Positions 62,443-64,000 of a stretch of DNA of 64,000 nucleotides are shown piece after piece. Source of the DNA: Serratia fonticola (GTDB lineage: Bacteria; Pseudomonadota; Gammaproteobacteria; Enterobacterales; Enterobacteriaceae); contig NZ_VFMK01000001.1 in assembly GCF_006715025.1 (NCBI RefSeq), positions 744,001 to 808,000 on the forward strand. Reading direction: 5' to 3'. Every line of letters begins with the position of its first letter. Positions within the stretch are counted from its first letter, which is position 1. The notes under the pieces are model-generated. The model was given only the letters and a program-made list of their open reading frames with translations. It searched no databases and was not told the origin of the DNA. A program made the position numbers and the translations under genes.

Positions 62443-62622
62443 ATGGCTAAGACTATCAAAGTTACACAAGTTCGCAGCGCCATTGGCCGTCTGCCGAAGC
62501 ATAAAGCTACACTGCTCGGTCTGGGTCTGCGTCGTATTGGTCACACCGTAGAGCGCGAGGATACTCCTGCTGTACGCGGTATGATCAACCTGGTTTCCTA
62601 CATGGTTAAAGTTGAGGAGTAA
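62443..62622 (+). CDS. rpmD: 50S ribosomal protein L30
   Basis: L30 (59 residues) starts MAKTIKVTQVRSAIGRLPKH at ATG 62443 and includes GLGLRRIGHTVERED. It lies 6 bp after rpsE. Confidence 0.97.
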   Translation: MAKTIKVTQVRSAIGRLPKHKATLLGLGLRRIGHTVEREDTPAVRGMINLVSYMVKVEE

Positions 62623-62625
62623 CAG

Positions 62626-63060
62626 ATGCGTTTAAATACTCTGTCTCCGGCTGAAGGTGCCAAGCATGCGCCGAAGCGTGTAGGTCGTGGTATTGGTTCT
62701 GGCCTGGGTAAAACCGGCGGCCGTGGTCACAAAGGTCAGAAGTCTCGTTCTGGCGGTGGCGTACGTCGTGGTTTTGAAGGTGGTCAGATGCCTTTATATC
62801 GTCGTTTGCCGAAATTCGGCTTCACCTCTCGCAAAGCTATGATCACGGCAGAAGTTCGTCTGTCTGAACTGGCTCTGATTGAAGGCGACGTAATCGACCT
62901 TAACACGCTGAAAGCCGCTAACGTTGTTGGTACCCAGATCGAGTTCGCGAAAGTTATGCTTTCTGGCGAAATCGCTCGTCCGGTTACCCTGCGTGGTCTG
63001 CGTGTCACCAAAGGCGCTCGTGCTGCTATCGAGGCTGCTGGCGGTAAAATTGAGGAATAA
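62626..63060 (+). CDS. rplO: 50S ribosomal protein L15
   Basis: L15 (144 residues) has a Gly/Arg-rich N-terminal arm (GRGIGSGLGKTGGRGHKGQK) and a globular end. It lies 3 bp after rpmD and 7 bp before secY. Confidence 0.98.
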   Translation: MRLNTLSPAEGAKHAPKRVGRGIGSGLGKTGGRGHKGQKSRSGGGVRRGFEGGQMPLYRRLPKFGFTSRKAMITAEVRLSELALIEGDVIDLNTLKAANVVGTQIEFAKVMLSGEIARPVTLRGLRVTKGARAAIEAAGGKIEE

Positions 63061-63067
63061 GTAGCAG

Positions 63068-64000
63068 ATGGCTAAGCAACCAGGATTAGATTTTCAAAGT
63101 GCTAAAGGCGGACTCGGTGAGCTGAAGCGCAGACTTTTGTTTGTTATCGGCGCGCTGATTGTTTTCCGCATCGGCTCTTTCATTCCGATTCCTGGTATCG
63201 ATGCCACTGTGCTTGCCAAATTGCTCGAGCAGCAAAGAGGCACCATCATTGAAATGTTTAACATGTTCTCTGGTGGTGCTCTCAGCCGTGCTTCTATTTT
63301 TGCTCTGGGGATCATGCCGTATATCTCGGCGTCGATCATTATCCAGCTACTGACGGTGGTTCATCCAGCGTTAGCGGAAATCAAGAAAGAAGGGGAGGCT
63401 GGCCGTCGCAAGATTAGCCAGTACACCCGCTACGGTACGCTGGTATTAGCCATATTCCAGTCGATCGGTATTGCTACCGGTCTGCCGAATATGCCTGGTA
63501 TGCAGGGCCTGGTATTAAACCCAGGCTTTGCATTCTACTTTACTGCGGTAGTGAGCCTGGTGACCGGGACAATGTTCCTGATGTGGCTGGGTGAGCAGAT
63601 TACTGAGCGTGGTATCGGTAACGGTATCTCGATCATTATCTTCGCGGGTATTGTGGCGGGTCTTCCGCCGGCAATTGGCCATACTATTGAGCAAGCTCGG
63701 CAAGGCGACCTGCACTTCCTCCTGTTGCTGTTGGTTGCAGTATTAGTGTTTGCAGTAACCTTCTTCGTTGTTTTCATCGAACGTGGTCAACGTCGTATCG
63801 TCGTTAACTATGCGAAACGTCAACAAGGTCGTCGTGTTTACGCAGCACAGAGCACACACTTACCGTTGAAAGTGAACATGGCAGGGGTTATCCCGGCAAT
63901 CTTCGCTTCCAGCATTATTCTGTTCCCTGCCACGATTGCATCATGGTTTGGGGGCGGTACCGGTTGGAACTGGCTGACAACGATTTCGCTGTATTTGCAG
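63068..64000 (+). CDS. secY: Sec translocon channel subunit SecY (cut by window end)
   Basis: SecY forms the protein-conducting channel of the inner membrane. The 311 residues visible start MAKQPGLDFQSAKGGLGELKRR and hold TM1-TM7, including the plug region (FNMFSGGALSRASIFALGIMPYISAS, about 65-90) and the cytoplasmic loop ERGQRRIVVNYAKRQQGRRV (about 238-257). The gene runs past 64000. Last spc operon gene seen. Confidence 0.97.
   Translation, partial: MAKQPGLDFQSAKGGLGELKRRLLFVIGALIVFRIGSFIPIPGIDATVLAKLLEQQRGTIIEMFNMFSGGALSRASIFALGIMPYISASIIIQLLTVVHPALAEIKKEGEAGRRKISQYTRYGTLVLAIFQSIGIATGLPNMPGMQGLVLNPGFAFYFTAVVSLVTGTMFLMWLGEQITERGIGNGISIIIFAGIVAGLPPAIGHTIEQARQGDLHFLLLLLVAVLVFAVTFFVVFIERGQRRIVVNYAKRQQGRRVYAAQSTHLPLKVNMAGVIPAIFASSIILFPATIASWFGGGTGWNWLTTISLYLQ

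Noticed and set aside
1..64000. CRISPR arrays, tRNA or rRNA genes, insertion sequences
   Set aside because: I saw no regularly spaced repeats, no cloverleaf-like tRNA ends and no transposase gene. Structural RNA search by eye is limited.

Overview
The window is a 64 kb piece of an enterobacterial chromosome. Its backbone has the gene order known from E. coli (nirB-tsgA, ppiA, pabA-argD-yhfK-crp-yhfA, prkB-yheU-yheT, yheS-kefG-kefB-yheV-slyD-slyX-fkpA-yheO-tusDCB, rpsL-rpsG-fusA-tufA-bfd-bfr, then the S10 and spc ribosomal protein operons). The protein sequences are close to, but not identical with, E. coli (CRP differs by about one residue). The extra genes and moderate GC content suggest the Yersiniaceae, most likely Serratia; this genus call is an inference.

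Layout. 1-9.3 kb: the 5' part of nirB (minus strand) with its FNR/Nar promoter, an orphan codA, tsgA, a LacI-type regulator, and a cellobiose/beta-glucoside PTS operon (IIB, IIC, IIA, GH4 6-phospho-glycosidase) behind a perfect palindromic operator, then ppiA. 9.5-15.9 kb: btsSR (pyruvate-type two-component system), yjgR, and an AT-richer ATPase + HNH nuclease pair resembling the Septu (PtuAB) anti-phage system. In E. coli the ppiA-pabA interval holds fic. 15.9-27.1 kb: pabA, argD (with two ArgR boxes), yhfK, crp, yhfA, a LysR/MFS/M20-hydrolase cluster with a CRP site, prkB, yheU and yheT.

27.2-38.9 kb is an accessory block between yheT and yheS. It holds a LysE exporter plus PhzF enzyme, a LacI-type repressor with two operators 31 bp apart, and a tightly overlapping catabolic operon (tandem-GNAT protein, nucleoside-symporter-type permease, two Gfo/Idh/MocA oxidoreductases, a TIM-barrel epimerase/isomerase). 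It ends with tauABCD for taurine use. The catabolic operon is the least explained system here and probably oxidises and degrades an unusual glycoside, anhydrosugar or cyclitol.

38.9-64 kb is housekeeping: yheS, kefGB, yheV, slyD/slyX, fkpA, a frameshifted yheO, tusDCB, the str operon, bfd-bfr behind a Fur-like box, the S10 operon with its leader, and the spc operon running into secY, which is cut by the window end. The frame break in yheO falls in a run of three 7-bp repeats, so it may be a slippage mutation, a phase switch or a sequencing error.
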